A model generated the notes under the pieces. The model was not told the origin of the DNA and made no database searches. It worked only from the letters and a program-made list of their open reading frames with translations. DNA of 64,000 nt, taken from positions 1,984,001 through 2,048,000 of the forward strand of contig NC_087068.1 of NCBI RefSeq assembly GCF_963678635.1, written 5' to 3'. Of this stretch, positions 42,220 to 55,969 are shown in pieces (position 1 is the first letter of the stretch; the number at the start of each line of letters is the position of its first letter). The stretch comes from Symsagittifera roscoffensis (Eukaryota; Xenacoelomorpha; Acoela; Convolutidae). The position numbers and the translations under genes are program-made.

Positions 42220-45200
42220 AATCAATTAATGCCTCTAGTAGCAGTCAAAATGTTGCTGAGTCTTACAAAAAAAACGCAGAAAGTGCCTAATCCAAAAAGA
42301 AACAAGTTCCGAACAAGCTCAAAATCCAAGCCTTTGTCGTCTCAAGCATGTGGTACACCTAAGCCATATGCACTGGATAATTGATTGACATTGAGTTTAT
42401 TATGAGGCAAGTTGAAACACGCGTAAAATTTTCATATTCGAAAACTTGTGAACAGCTTTCTGTACCGAAAAAAAATCTAGTACCCTGTTTTAACACCCCT
42501 GCTCATCGCACGGTTAACAATACTAGTTGCTGCAAAAAGTAACAGTTCAAAACACTTTGGGTCTAAAAACTCAAACTCAGAAGCGAAAGATTCGTTGACA
42601 ACTTTGATATTCGTGAGGTCCATACGACGCCTTGCCTTTTCATGAGAACCCGCAAGTTTTCTATGATGTCAGATATAAACTAAATGGGGGCCTTTCGATA
42701 GTTTTGATTTCGACACTCTTCTCAGCCAAGTATGTTTAATGAGCTGCGGGACTATGCAAAAAAACTTTTTTAGTGAGCTGCTAAATATCTGAATGAGCTG
42801 CGGAGCCATTCAAAAATCTATTACTCTGAAAAATACGCCTTTTGGTCATCACTGAGATAGTTTTGGTTCTATGAGAACTGTTTTTTTTCATCCTGTGATC
42901 TGACTGCTTTCTTCTAATCTCCCTTCTTCATGTTTCTGAGCAGCAGTTTTTTCTTTTTTTTATATATCGTTTTTGACTTCATTCGCATTTTGATAACCCA
43001 CCGTTTGTGATAACTTTCAAGTGAGCCTGATAACCGCTGGAGAGAGATTGTATGTTTGTTCGCTCCCAGCTTTTTGCCAATTTTTCCGAAAACTAAACCT
43101 TGGCTTTGATAAAAAAAAAGTTTTGAATTTTGTTTCTACTTGTTACGTTTACTTTTTCTGCAAACAGTATAAAGAAAAACTGAAAATGTGACTACAATAG
43201 AGGCAAAAACATCTAAATTTCCATTGAACAAACTTTTAAGTGCCGCCTAAGTAAAAGAAACGTTTTTCGGAAAGCAACATTGATTTAAGAAACTTTTAAT
43301 TTGAAATCTTGAAAAATTCAATCTCTCAAACTTGAAATTTTGAAAAATTCAATCTCTTTAACTTGAAATTTTGAAAAATTCAATCTCTCAAACGTTCTGG
43401 CCAAATAGTGTATCATAAACTTTTTGAACGATTGAGTCTTAAGCACTCCGCCCCTCGGAAAAACTCAATTGATGTTTAAAATTTGCAAAATAAAATGAAA
43501 GTCAATAAACATTGATTGGAATCATTTATTTGAAAAACACTATTTAACACACAGGCAAAGCTGCACTTGGCTAACACTAGCTAGAACACAAAAAAGCAGC
43601 TCTGTAAAGTGCAATGAGAAAAGTTGAAATAAGCTGCGAATTATTCGACGTCTCGGCTTCGATCTGTGACCTAGAGATTATGAGTCTCTAACCACAAAAC
43701 CCGGCTCAACAATCATTCAACATATAATTGAGGCGCACTACTCAATCTAAATAAAATGTCCTTGGATATTAATTGCCTCACTCTATGAATTTACATTAGG
43801 CAATATTAATTTTTTTTTGAAATTTTATCAATATTTGGAAAAGTTACCTGAAAGTTAAAACTGATAATTCAGCAGTTTGCTCTAATACAAGGAGTCTTAT
43901 TTCGACTTTAGAACAATTGAAATGTTCATGAAGCTCAGAGATAGACATATTAGTCCATTCTAAGCTTCTTTCTAAATAAATTTGAGCTAAGCTTCTACTA
44001 ACAACTGTTTATTAAACTGTTTATTAACAACAAGGCATGCAGGTTGAGCAATATAAAAACTTTTTCATTTCATGAAAAAAGTTTCATTTATTCAAAAAAA
44101 AACATTTTTTTTCCGCAGCAGAACCACAATTGTTCTTGTAAAAAGCACTGACCCCACTCAAACTCAGCCGTCAGTAAGCCCAAAACTATAAAAGACGGTT
44201 GAAAAACCCTATGATGCAAATGACTTTGAACAAAGAAAAAATTGAAAAAGGAGCTAAAATTTTTTTGAATCAAATCATAATAATTATTTACTTCTTTAAA
44301 AGAGGTCCTTGAGAAGTTGATTTTGGCCATTCAGAAACGTGGTGCCAATCGTAAAAAAGCAGACAGAAATTAAGTAGAAACGCGGACAGAAATAAAACTG
44401 ACAGCCAATCAGCAGAAAATAATGTATGTAGAGAATGCGAGGTGGTATAGCCGATTCGGAAACTAAACCGGCAAAGTTTTAGCCGACAAACAAAAAAGTA
44501 GAAAACTGTGCACGACAACTAGCAGACAGAAAAAGCGACGGAAGCCATTATATCGAAAAAAATTGTAAAAAAATGAGTGCCAAAAAAACTGAATTCTGAG
44601 AAAATTGAATCTGTGTCACTTTTCTATCCCGCTGGTAATTCTTAATAATAACTCCACTCTCGAAGCTAGAAAAAACCACGTTTTTTGCAACATTTTTACT
44701 TTGTTAGAAAATAGCGTTTAAGTTTCTTTCAAAACTGGAAATGCACTGAACTTTAAAAAAAATCGCCAGTCAAACAGCGAAAAATCGAGACTAAGCGTGA
44801 AAAAGTTTAAATTTTGCTAAAAACGCCAAGTCTTATATAAGCGTATTCACTACTTTCATAACTTAAAAATTCCAAGCTATAAAAAGACACCAAATTGTTA
44901 CGTCTCCGGAAGCACAAGAGTTCATCTTAACACATTTTCGCCTTTAAACGACCTTCTGTGAGGCGACTAACACACTTTTTTGAGCTACTCACGTAACTTA
45001 AAATTATTTTTTTTATCGTGAAAACCTGCTTCGAAATTTAAGCGAGCAAGTGCGGTGAAAAATTTGTTGGCACTGATATTGGTGTGCTGGTACTGATATG
45101 GCCTTTACAAATCAGGCTTCGCACTGATACTGTGGCCACCCCGTAAGTCCACTTCGTTTTAAACCACTTAGAAACCTATTAACACTTTTTCATTAATTCT

Positions 45201-45721
45201 GAAGGCGGAATAGCAGTTTGAAATGAATTTGGAAAGCTATCTTCCAATCCTTGGTTCAAGATCTTTTTGCTACTCGTATATCCAATTAGTAACCTTGCAA
45301 GCAATTAATCTGCTGGCAAGCACTACAAAACTCGGGTTTTACAACAGATCAATTCAGCTTTCAACAATAGTAACGAAATTATCAAACCGAATTTATCATG
45401 ATCCAAAAAATAACTCTGAGCCAACTGTACTGCATTTTTACACCCGTAAAGCACGCCATAAATCAATCAAAGTAGTACTGAAGCTTCTACGCTTTCATAA
45501 CATGTAAAGTATAAAGAAAAAATCGCCTGAATGAAAACACGAAAATCAAGCAAAAGCGTAACATCAAAAATCACTACAATAAATGAGTTTCCTCAGTCTT
45601 TTCTTGCATGAATTGATCTTTCTGGCGTTTTTAAGATACACTTGTAAAAGTTGTTCAGAAGTTGGAAAACGATCATCACGAGCTATCAGAAGATCAGCAG
45701 TAGACGTGACAACTATAAGAG
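42220..45721. other. Intergenic sequence between the small basic ORF and p23
   Basis: No gene recognised. Contains a tRNA-like SINE head on the minus strand near 43650-43700, a 31-bp tandem repeat at 43300-43392, and scattered SINE-body phrases near 44330-44500. Confidence 0.4.
43300..43392 (+). repeat. 31-bp tandem repeat, three copies
   Basis: Unit CTTGAAATTTTGAAAAATTC followed by AATCTCTCAAA; starts near 43300, 43331 and 43362. Confidence 0.8.
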
Positions 45722-48700
45722 TTATGAGGTGGTTTCGGCAGCAGCGGGGGTCGCGTCGCCGGTGGCTTCTTCCGCAGCGGGCTTCGGAGTCTCTTCCGTT
45801 TTGGGTGCTCCTCCGGATGTGGCGTCCTCGAGGTCTGGCATGTCGTCTTCATCGTCGGAGTCCGGCTCCTCGTCATCATCCATACCCATGCCCATCCCGT
45901 CCATTCCCATTCCTCCCATTCCACCCATTCCATCCCCCATGCCTGCCATCATGCTCGACATCTAATCACAACACAACAAAATCGTAAACAACAACTCATC
46001 TAAGACATTTCGTAAAAAAACTTGCAAATCCTCATTTCGTACAAAACATGGCAATATTTTTAGTCTCCTTCGACACTGTGAGGTCCAACAATCATTTTGA
46101 AAGTAAGAATTCCTAAACTTTGTTGGATTGCACATAGCGAACTCCATACTTTCGTTTGTTTAAAGAAAGCTCGAAAAAGGTGTAGAAAATAGCGGGAAAA
46201 ATACCCTGGTATATATCAGTTATGTTAACAATAATAAATAAAAAGCTTACGTCATTGTCAAAATTGAAGTCGTCTCCGTATTCGTCATCGCTTTCGTCCT
46301 TCCATCGCCCAAAGTCCACTTTGATGGTGCTGTCCTGTAATTTAGAGAGAAATAAAATACTAATAGCTCTTTTGTTTTAGTGGCAGAAAAAGGTTTTCAT
46401 CAAAATGAGCATTTATAGAAAGAGAAGACTCGACGTTCGTTTAACGGAACCGATTACCTAATTTCGGTCAAGTCAGCATTTTATAACTACATTGCGACAG
46501 AGGCGCAGCAGCGCTTCATAAACAAGCAAAAAAACGGCCAATTAGCACTAAAGACAGACAAATAAAAGAAAATTAAAAAATCTCGGTGAATTGGCAGACT
46601 CAAAACAAAACTGCTCCTATCAAGGCTTTCACATATTTTTCCAATTTTATTGAAAAACCTTCCCCCACACGCTATGTAGAACAGCCTGAGATATTTCGCC
46701 TCTAGAAACGAATTAATCAGACTAAACAGCTTATTTGAACTCAATTTGGCATGGTTTCTGGGGCGATCAAATTGCTGCACAAAGCACAAAATATATCGCA
46801 CGGTAATTGCCCTATATTAGCCAAATTGGCTTTTTTTCAAACAGCTATAACTAAACTTCGGTTTTTGCACGTTTATTGTTGGAGAGCGTAATATTTTTTT
46901 GATAAATAAATCAATTTAAATTAGGAAAACAGAAGCCAAGGAAAAAAATGAGCGTGAACAAATCTGAAACTTAGGACGTGTCAAATAGCTGGAAATTCAC
47001 GAGTAACTCATTGCAGCTGATCATCGTCAGCACAAGCAAAAACATCACTGATCTTCACAAAAAAAATCATAAGACGGTAAGTATAAGGCCCATGAACTTC
47101 AGTAGATCGTCAAATACAGTCGACAGAAAGTTGGTTAAGTGTCAATGAGCACAAGAAAGCTGACAGAGGACGACTTTTCTGAAACTTTCGAATATCGAAG
47201 AAAAAAGATTTCACGTTACATCTCTTCAATCTTCAAACGTCGAGAACTTTTTGTGATTAAATGCTTTTTTCATACACCTACCCTAATTAGAGAAACTGGA
47301 TCTAAGTTGATTTTTATATTCCGCTAGGAATTTTTTTTCTAATGTAGTGAAATCTAAATGAAAAAGATTTCCTAGCGGAATATAAAACTCAACATAGATC
47401 CAGTTTCTCTAATTCAACATTAACTTGCAGTGAAATCTTAAGTTCTTCATACTGCATTCCTGGTAGATCAACTACCAATGCCGCTTTTCTTATTTAGACA
47501 ATTGAGGAAACTATTTGCAGAAAATAAAAACCTTGAATATATTTGTTGAGCTCGAAAAAGCTTTCGACCGTTCCCAGGAAACTGATCCCATGGGCTCTGA
47601 GACAAAAAAGAGTTCCCAAAAATCTGGTACGACTGATAATGTGTTTGTACACCGAGTAAAAACCAGAGTTAGCCGGCCCCAGGGATACAGTGATTACTTC
47701 GAAATTAAAGTAGGCGTGCATCAAGGATCGGCACTTAGCCCATTGTTTTTTATAATGAGACACGGTATATGCAGATGACCTAAAGATATCAGCTGAAACG
47801 GAATCCCAGTGTACTGATAAGTTTAATACTCGGAATAAGGCTTTACAAAAACGAGGTATATATGCTAACTTGGATAAGACAAAGCAATTGGTTTCAGGCC
47901 AAAACTGCAATCCTGGAAAAATCACGAAACTTCCATGCGCTTGTTGTTTGAAGGGAGTCGGTGCCAATTTAATACGCTGAAATTATTGAAATCAAGGGTT
48001 GCATAAATATGCAGTGGTCTGGGGGAAATACCTCAACATAATTTAAATAAGTTTGTCCAATAACATCCAATAATCCTTCCAATTGTCGCTCAAATCAGAA
48101 TGTTGCTCTACGGACCAATCAATCTGAAACTATGAAAACTGTCAAAGAGTTGTTCTATCTTGATGACATGACTTCCGGTCAAAGCAACGCAATACTTGCG
48201 GTATCGGTCAGAATAGCAGCTTTCTGGACGAAATGGCGGCAAGTTTCGCCTCTGCTGCTGAACAAAAAAATTGACATGATAACAAAGTGTCATATCTACG
48301 GAGCTTGTCTCCAGCTAAGTCTGATATACTGCTCCAAAACTTGGCCGCAGAACATATCGATTTCCAGCTCTCTTATGAGTGCTGATATGGAGCTCTGCAG
48401 AGGATTACAGGAACCTTTTATAAAGACAGAGTTACCAAACGAAGCTGTAATTAAAATGACAGGTCTTCTTGATCCGGACAAGCTACAACTGCAGTAACTG
48501 TTACGATAAGTTTGCCATGTTCACCGAAAAGAAAATAACCATGCGCTAAAATCAACAGACCGTATTTCAGTCCCAGGTATAGACCAGCAGGAACACCCAA
48601 AAACGCTGGATTGATTCTGTTAAAGAAGACCTGAAAACTATTAGCCTCAAACCAACAGCATAACTTAATCAATGGCTTTTAAAAACGTATCAATTCCGTT

Positions 48701-51700
48701 AAATAGCTTGAATTCTATTCAGAAAGCCCTCATCTGAATACTGCAACTTGTTATCTAGATATATTATTGCGTACGCAATTTCCGAATGTCCAACCCCGCC
48801 ACAATCGGAAATGGACAAAAAACGCAGAAGTAGTAGTAGGGTAGCGAAATCTGAAATTGAAACATTTTTTGTGTTATTTGCAACTTAGTCATAAGAGAGT
48901 GGAATTCTCTCATAAAGAAATAGATTTGAACTTGAAAAAAATCTTGAATCAAACTGCCCATATTCATATTTGAGCGCCATCAAATAAATCACAAAACGAC
49001 TAATAATGTGTTCGTACACCGAGTGGAAAGCCAGAGTTCGCCGACCCCAGCGATGACTTCAAAATTAGAGTAGGCGTGCATCAAGAATCGGCACTAAGCC
49101 CATTGTTATTTATACTGGGATATGCTATATGCAGATGACCTTGTGATATCAGCTGAAACGGAATCCCAGTATACTGATATAATTAATACTTAGAATAAGG
49201 CTTTATAAAACGAAGTATGTAAGTTAACTGGGATAAGACAAAGCAATTGGTTTCAGGCCAAAACTGCAATCCTGAAAAAAATCACGAAACATCCATGCGC
49301 TTGTTGTTTGAAGGGAGTCGGTGCCAATTTAATATGCCGAAATTATTGAAAACAAGAGTTGCATAAAAATGTAGTGGTCTGAGGGAAATACCTCGACATA
49401 AATTAAATAACTTTGTCCAATAACATCTAACAATCCTTCCAATTATCGCTGAAATCAGAATGTTGCTCTACGGATCAATCAATCTGAAACTTTGGACACT
49501 GTCAAAGAGTTCTGCTATCTTGGTGACAAGATTTCCGGTGAAAACAACGCAGTACTTGCAGCATCGGTCAGAATAGCAGCTTTCTGGAAGAAATGGCCGC
49601 GAACTTCGCTTCTGCTGCTGGATATATTTATTGACTTCATTGCAAGGTGTCATATCTACGGACCTTGTCTCCAGCTAGTTCTGACATACTGCTCCAAAAC
49701 TTGGGAGACCATAGCGACAATCAGCTCTCTTAAGTGTGCTGATAAGAAAGCACTGCGTAGGATTACAGGAGTCACTTATAAAGACAGAGTTACCAACGAA
49801 GCAGTAATTAAAATGACAGGTCTTCCTGATCTGAACAAGCTACAACTGCGGTCACTGTTACGATATTTTTGCCATGTTCGCCGATAAAAAAATATAACCA
49901 TGCGCTTAAATCAACAGTCCGTATTTCAGTCTCAAGGAAAAGACCAGCAGGAAGACGTAAAAAAAGTTGGATCGATTCTGTTTAATAGGACTTGAACACT
50001 ATAAGCCTCAAACCAACAGACTGCCTTAATCGAATGGCCTGGAAAAGCGTATCATATTCCATATAAAGCTTGAATGCTACTCAGAATGCCCTCATATGCT
50101 ATTGCTTACGCACTTTCCGAATGTCCAACCCCGCCACAATGGGAAAATGGACAATAAAAGATTTAGTAGTAGTGTAGCGAAATCTGAAATTAGAATTCAA
50201 TGTCAAAACAAAAATGACAAACGTTTTTTGTGTTATTTGCAGTTTTGTAATAAGAGTGGAATTATCTCCGAAAGAACTAGATTTGAACTTGATTAAAAAT
50301 CTTAAATCAAACTGCTTAACTTCAGATTTGAGCGTGATCAAATAAATCTTTTTTTTTCTGGGACAGAAATGCATTGAAAAAATCAACGCATCTATCCAAA
50401 GCGGATTAAAATTATCCGGACAAAACCATTCAAGCTTAAAACTTAGAACAAAATGAGTTCAATTAAGAAAAAATATGAAGATTAAACTAAGATTAATAAT
50501 AGGGCGCAAATTATTTTGCGAAATTCGGTCCAAAAATCCTAGCCCAAAAAAGGAGTGAATGTTGGATTTTGTAATAAATCCAGAATTACGCTTCGACTAC
50601 CGCTGACAAAAGTATATCAAAAAAGGCTTCTGTTGACAATTTTAGTGTAGCCAATTAATTCCAATTTTCGAGCTTTAAACACTTTTCGCTGAACAACGAT
50701 CTGCCATACAATTTTTTCGAGTAGAAAAAAGCATAAAACACCGTCAAAAAGGCAATCGCATAACTATTTTGAATTAGTTTCAGCTTTTAGGCCAGATTTC
50801 TTCATAGCTTTAAAACGTTGTCCAATAAATTTGTTGAAAACTATAAACATTTTTTAGAAGGCTTGAAAAAACTCACAAAAGAGTCACTTAAAAAGTGAAC
50901 ATGCAAAAAAAAAGACTTTAAAGGACGGTTTCCTTGGAAGGGACTAAGTGGCCATCCTCCCCCACATAACCGAAGTGGCATTGAACGGAAGCGGTCATCT
51001 AATTGCTAATGCCGCCCGCAGCGTTTCAAATATTGATCGGTACGCATTATAACCGCTACGCCCCCAAAAGGATGAAACAATTTTTACTATGAAAAATCAT
51101 GACCTTCCATGACTCATCTAACTATAATCCATTTAGATGGCCATGATCTTTAGCAACCCTTTCCGATATAACAGTTTCTGTCTGAAATTTCGAAATAGCA
51201 GCTGCACAGAGAAAACAAAGTGTACATGAATTTGGTTGGTAAACAGTGACCTTGGCGAACATTCTTAAACAGTGAACATAAAACACAATTTTCGACTGTG
51301 TATTGATAATCATAAGCGGGGCAGTACAACAGTACCGAAAATAAAAAAGTGTTCAACAGTGCCGAAAACTGATGATTTTCGGCACTGTTGAACAATTTTT
51401 ATTTTCGGCACTGTTGTACTCCGGCACTGTTGAAGGCCCCCGTATAAGCAAACACGTATGTACTGCTGTGCCTTCCTGTCCTTTCAGTACTCACTTTGAC
51501 TTTGTGTTTGGTGAGTCTGGGCCAGAAGGAGTGGTCGTCAGAGGAGGCTTTCTTCAAAGTACACAGAATGTCTCTGTCCGAGTGTCTCACTTTCACATCC
51601 TACACAACAAGAACAACATAAACAAATCTAATATCCTTATCAAACCAACAAGTCAATCAATAATTGCAAATAAATCTATCTATTAATCAGTTAAATAATT

Positions 51701-54700
51701 ACAGATCACTATCATTCAACTGATAGTAGCCAAATTAAATTAATTGCTGCAATTAACTCCCAATCGATCGAACTCTAACATCGCTCTTTTTGAACCCTAT
51801 TCCTATTGCAAATAAATTACCAAACTATTGGCCAAAATGTCCTTTTTTTCGGATACTTTCCATTAAATCATACAGCTATTTCATCAAACCTAAACCCAAA
51901 CGACTATTAGCTATTTTGAGGGTCTAAATTTGGTACTTTCAGGCCGAAAATTTACTGGAGGGTCTAAAATGAGAAATATTTTCTTATTGTTACGAGTTAT
52001 TTAACAAATTATATCGAAGTAAATTCACATCACTAATGTATAATCACGCTACTTATATCAGCGAAACACCACCCATATCTTCAAAAAAAAAAGCCCAAAA
52101 GAGTTCTAAAGCAAATATGCAGATCAAACATCAACTGCTGTGGTCACTTACACTTTTTACTTCTTTGAACAGTTCGATTTCTTTAACTAGCTCAGTCCCT
52201 CCCTTCTTCGTGCAGCTAAAACAATAAAAAAAAACATTACCATTTGGAGCAAAAAAATTTCACTTGATTGCGAGCAGACGTAGCTTTGATTCAATAGCAC
52301 TTTGTTCGTTAAAATCACAAAATTCAATTTGAGTAGCACGATTGCCTGCTCTCTACGATGGCCCAAAAACTGTAATCTCGCCGTGTAAATGTCTTCAAAT
52401 GATGCATCCAGTAATAATTTAAGAAGCCAGTTGAATAACCGAGAAAGTCAACAACCCACTCTACCCTAACAAACTCAGGACGCAGACCATTTTTGCAGAC
52501 GGTTCCAATTCGAGCTCGTGTAAAAATCACCCCGCCCCTCCAATTACATCCGGCAAAGCGTACCTTTTGACGATTTAAACACCTCACTTATTTTCACGAT
52601 CACTTTTATTGGTACCATTTCTGTTTATACAATTTAGCTCCATTAAAAACACAGAGGCGAAGCGGAGCTACACAAAACAAGAAGGCATCTAAACTGGAGA
52701 AAATCGAGAAAAAAAAACCGAAAATGTCGAAAAAACTAAATCAATCAAAATGCATAAAACTAGTTTTGAAACAAAAACATGCCAAGATAACACAATGTTA
52801 AAATATCAAAATATCATCGCAAGAACGTATCAAGCAGTAATAAAGCCAAAAAGACCGTAGCAAAAACCCTATTAACTGAAAAAGTAATCAAAACAAAAAC
52901 ACACAAAAACTTATTTCGTTCGTCAAGTGACGCAATATGAGGCCACTAAGCCAAGATGTTATGAGCCGAAACTAATCGAACTGGAAAAAAAAACAAAAAC
53001 TTGAAAAAAACATCGCCATTAAAGCACACACACATACACATAGAAACTTTTTTTTTTCAAATTACAACCAACATACACAAAAAGCAAATTTCTAAAAGAA
53101 CAGATATTTTAAATGCTAACATGCACAGCAAGTCTGTTTCAGATTTGTTGCTAAGAGAGGCTTCCATGTCATGTGAACAAAGCTATTTACATGAAAAAAA
53201 TCTAGTACCCAGTTGCAATTCACTATCGCAAATGTAACAAGTCTAAGCAGCTATAGTCCAGTATTTTTTGCCATAAACTATGCACATGATTGGCAACTAA
53301 AATAATATTGAAATCGCCTTGTGTAATTGCGGAAAACAAAAAAAAGTTCAGATGATATATTTCTGGACTCGATCAAGTGAAAGATTTGAGAACATATTCA
53401 ATCTGGAACTTTGAACTTGAAAACTGTGATAATTTCAATGTCTCGATTGATTCTATTTTTTCTATTCCGGTTGTATAAAAATTACTCACTTTTTGAAGAA
53501 ACGCCAAAAAAAACTTCCAGATCTTTCAAGTCCCTTTTCTTTTGAGGAACCCTCCGAAGAAGAAGACTTGAACTTTTTACAAAGAGGCTAAGTTACACTT
53601 CGCAACCTAGCGACGAAACGTCAAAAACAGCTCTTGAAGGCAAAAAATACAAGCAAAAATAAGTCTTCAAAAAACTTTCTCCGATCCGAAAACAAACCGC
53701 CGACCTAGAGTCCTACGTTCTGTGCTCTGATAAATAAAAAGACACAAGTCACTAAGAAAGTGGACATCGAACACATACTATACAGCAAAAGTGAACACTT
53801 TGTTGCGACTTGGGTTAGCGGAAAAAAGGATTCCGAGTAAAACACTAAGCTCGCTACATCGTTTGAGTGAATAGCTGCGCTTTATACCTCAGTTAAGACA
53901 ATTACAATATGACTACTCTCACTCAGTCAACTCCTAACTTAGTCAACCCAAAGGAAAATCTTTGCCAGCTGAATAATGAAACATGCATTTCGCAATTTAG
54001 GGCAATTTTCAAAGAGCAATACCATGGTTTTCTTCTTCATTGCGGATTGGATCACTTTTTGACCCCCAACATCGGATACACAAAAAAGTAACACTAGCGT
54101 TTTCTTGCAAGTTTTTCTGTTGCTTTATGTCAGTTCTGACATACCAACCATGAGGTATGATTTTTTGTGTGGTACTGTTTTTAGACTGATGATGGCGTGA
54201 AAGCCGAAAACGTTTTTGAATAGATTATTTATATTGATCCCTATTTTTTTCTACCAAAAAGTAGCTAATTCGTACATCTGCCGGCCGAAAAAACAACAAC
54301 TGTATAGTGTCTCACTTGTTAGAAGATGTTACCGTCCTGACATTTTACAGAGCAAAATGGCCTTGTTTTGAAAAGTCTATTTAAACTGTTTTAAAACACC
54401 TTGTTTTAAAACGTGCCATCCCTGACTCACTTATCTTTTACATTCGTCGGGTACAGTCAATGCCATTACCTTCCTAAAGCTGAATGAACCAACTAACAAG
54501 TAGGCCAGTTGAACTTGCTCTTGGCCCATTTTACTCATGAAACTATTACGAAAATAAACATCCTCCTGAATCCTCATTAATAAAGCAACATATAGATTAT
54601 TCCCAAAAGATTACTTAGCCAAATATAAACTACCAACTTTCGTCAAAACCAACCCATACCCCCTTCCCTCTATAAAGACCGGAAATCGATGCTATTGTAA

Positions 54701-55259
54701 ATGCTTGTAAAAGAATTATTGGTAAACTACACGGATAATTTATTACCGGAAGAAAACTTATCCTGGGCACGTGCCCCTCCGCTATGTTCAACAGCTGCCT
54801 CAATAAATAGAGCCACTCTCAAGACATTTCAACAGCCAAAAAAGAGCTCATGAAAAATCATAATTATTCGAATAATTCGTCAACGAGAACGACACTTACA
54901 CTTCCGACAATAGTTGTTGAAGAAACAAGATACTTTGACTTTCAATGGTCTTGTGGATGAAAGAATTTCTACGTCGCTCAAATTATTTTGTAGTTGTTTT
55001 CGAGAGTTTCAAGTTCGAAATTACGCTCAATCATGCAATTTTAATCCATAAGATATTTTACTCAACGGTTGGGGTCTATACAACATAGATTCAAATCTGA
55101 CGAACAAAGAAGGATCAGCATTTACTTTGTTGCAATTTCTTACCGAAAAGTAAGTTTATTTTCTTTGGCTTCCACGGTAGGGTTCGATGTATCTGTAACT
55201 TCAAACGTGATAACGACCTGTTCTTTACTTTGAGCCCACATACACGGTACAGCAGCCAT
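45722..55259 (-). CDS. PTGES3: HSP90 co-chaperone p23 (PTGES3-like)
   Basis: Minus strand, five exons: 55144-55259, 52152-52215, 51495-51599, 46251-46334, 45722-45961. All introns are GT/AG and phases agree; 202 residues. Family role: cytosolic co-chaperone that binds ATP-bound HSP90 and stabilises client complexes. The CS domain spans roughly residues 1-120: MWAQSKEQVVITFEV start, ENKLTF, ILCTLKK, WPRLTKHKVK, then the p23 signature VDFGRWKDESDDE. The acidic tail has a Gly/Met-rich segment (exon 5 start) and the conserved DDMPDLED, followed by an Ala/Glu/Thr-rich extension beyond where vertebrate p23 (about 160 residues) stops. Intron 3 (5.2 kb) holds two LINE remnants and a MITE. Exon 1 also exists at 59709-59824 through a tandem duplication. 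No canonical poly(A) signal was seen close to the stop. Confidence 0.92.
46603..46870 (+). repeat. Diverged R1 repeat in p23 intron 3
   Basis: Keeps the landmarks AACTGCTCCTATCA, CCCCCACACGCTATGTAGA, ATTTGGCATGGTTTC, and TATCGCACGGTAATTG in the R1 order; much older than the copies at 19-23 kb. Confidence 0.55.
47285..47414. repeat. Inverted repeat, 46-bp arms
   Basis: Arms 47285-47330 and 47369-47414 are complementary with few mismatches and a loop of about 38 bp. Inside p23 intron 3. No terminal duplication recognised. Confidence 0.8.
47510..48990 (+). mobile_element. Decayed LINE 3' fragment, copy 1
   Basis: RT motifs are readable across frames: FVELEKAFDR (start), VGVHQGSALSP (about 47711) and YADDL (about 47765, after a frameshift), then the C-terminal region KELFYLDD...CHIYGACLQLSLIYCSKTW (48132-48497). 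The tail ends near GATCAAATAAAT. Stops and shifts make it inactive. Non-LTR retrotransposon of the CR1/RTE/Jockey kind; clade not assigned. It lies antisense in p23 intron 3. Confidence 0.8.
48991..50352 (+). mobile_element. Decayed LINE 3' fragment, copy 2
   Basis: Begins with the segment matching 47628 onward of copy 1 and repeats the same order: VGVHQ-type motif near 49074, ATGCAGATGACC near 49130, RT C-terminus KEFCYLGDKISG...TYCSKTWE (49492-49887), tail to GATCAAATAAAT and a T-run at 50346-50352. It follows copy 1 head to tail with almost no spacer. Confidence 0.8.
50353..51317. other. p23 intron 3 sequence without recognised element
   Basis: AT-rich; nothing recognised. Confidence 0.4.
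51318..51441. mobile_element. 124-bp MITE related to 22056-22443
   Basis: Starts GGGGCAGTACAACAGT, ends CACTGTTGAAGGCCCCC. It contains the CAACAGTGCCGAA motif in both orientations and an internal hairpin around 51357-51390. Flanks TCATAAGC and GTATAAGC match 6 of 8. Lies in p23 intron 3, 53 bp from exon 3. Confidence 0.75.
52640..53240. other. p23 intron 1: old repeat-like sequence
   Basis: Begins with CACAGAGGCGAAGCGGAGC, a phrase shared with 38598 and 43550, and carries GGCCACTAAGCCAAGA near 52940, as in the SINE bodies. No coding sequence. Confidence 0.35.
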
Positions 55260-55935
55260 TTTAACACACCTGCAAAAATAACACAGCTAAATTAGACTAT
55301 AAGCACCGCCTCTAACACATTTTTATGGCCGTGGACAGCGTCTACATCAGCTTTTTCTATTATAGTCTCCCGATATATTTTTAAAACAGACGAAAAAGAG
55401 CCGATCAAATGGAGGAATTACATGGTGTTTAATACTGGTCAACATTGAAAACGCATCAAAGACTTGAAAATTTTTAAAATGTTTGTGAAATCGGTTGAAA
55501 ATTTTTTTTCGGGTTACGTTTCTTCAAAACGAACACGTAACTCGACATGAGAAAAACTATAAGTTATGTATTACAAGTTTCGTTGTTTTGGTTAGTTGTA
55601 TTTGTCAGTTTGTGACATTCGACCAGAATGGCCTGAATGAATAGCAGAAACGAATTTTCTTTTGGAGCAGTTTTGTGGGAGAATTGGCTGTTTCGAGGAC
55701 TTAACAGTAATCGTTCAAATGAGCGAATTGGGAGATGTCGGTTTTGATTGAAATGTGAAAATTTAAAAATTCGTTCGTTTGTTTGTGAAGACACGTGACA
55801 ATTTTTTTTTCGCGAACACTGAAAAACCGCGAAAATTAGAACAACGGTTTTCGCTGATATAACACAGAAGTGCGACTAACGAGAGAAACGACAGAAATTA
55901 TAGTCGAAGATATTAGCGGAAGAGCATTCCGAATT

Positions 55936-55963
55936 GTAACGATTGTACAGCTACAATCGTTAC
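55936..55963. repeat. Perfect 12-bp-stem hairpin upstream of small ORF
   Basis: GTAACGATTGTA, 4-nt spacer CAGC, then the exact inverse. Six bases before the ATG at 55970. Repeated at 60501-60528. Confidence 0.85.
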
Positions 55964-55969
55964 GGAGCA

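Noticed and set aside
45583-45987. Arg/Pro- and Ser-rich open frames on the plus strand
   Set aside because: They are the complement of p23 exon 5, whose Met/Gly/Asp-rich codons give long open frames on the other strand. The minus-strand reading ends with the conserved p23 tail.
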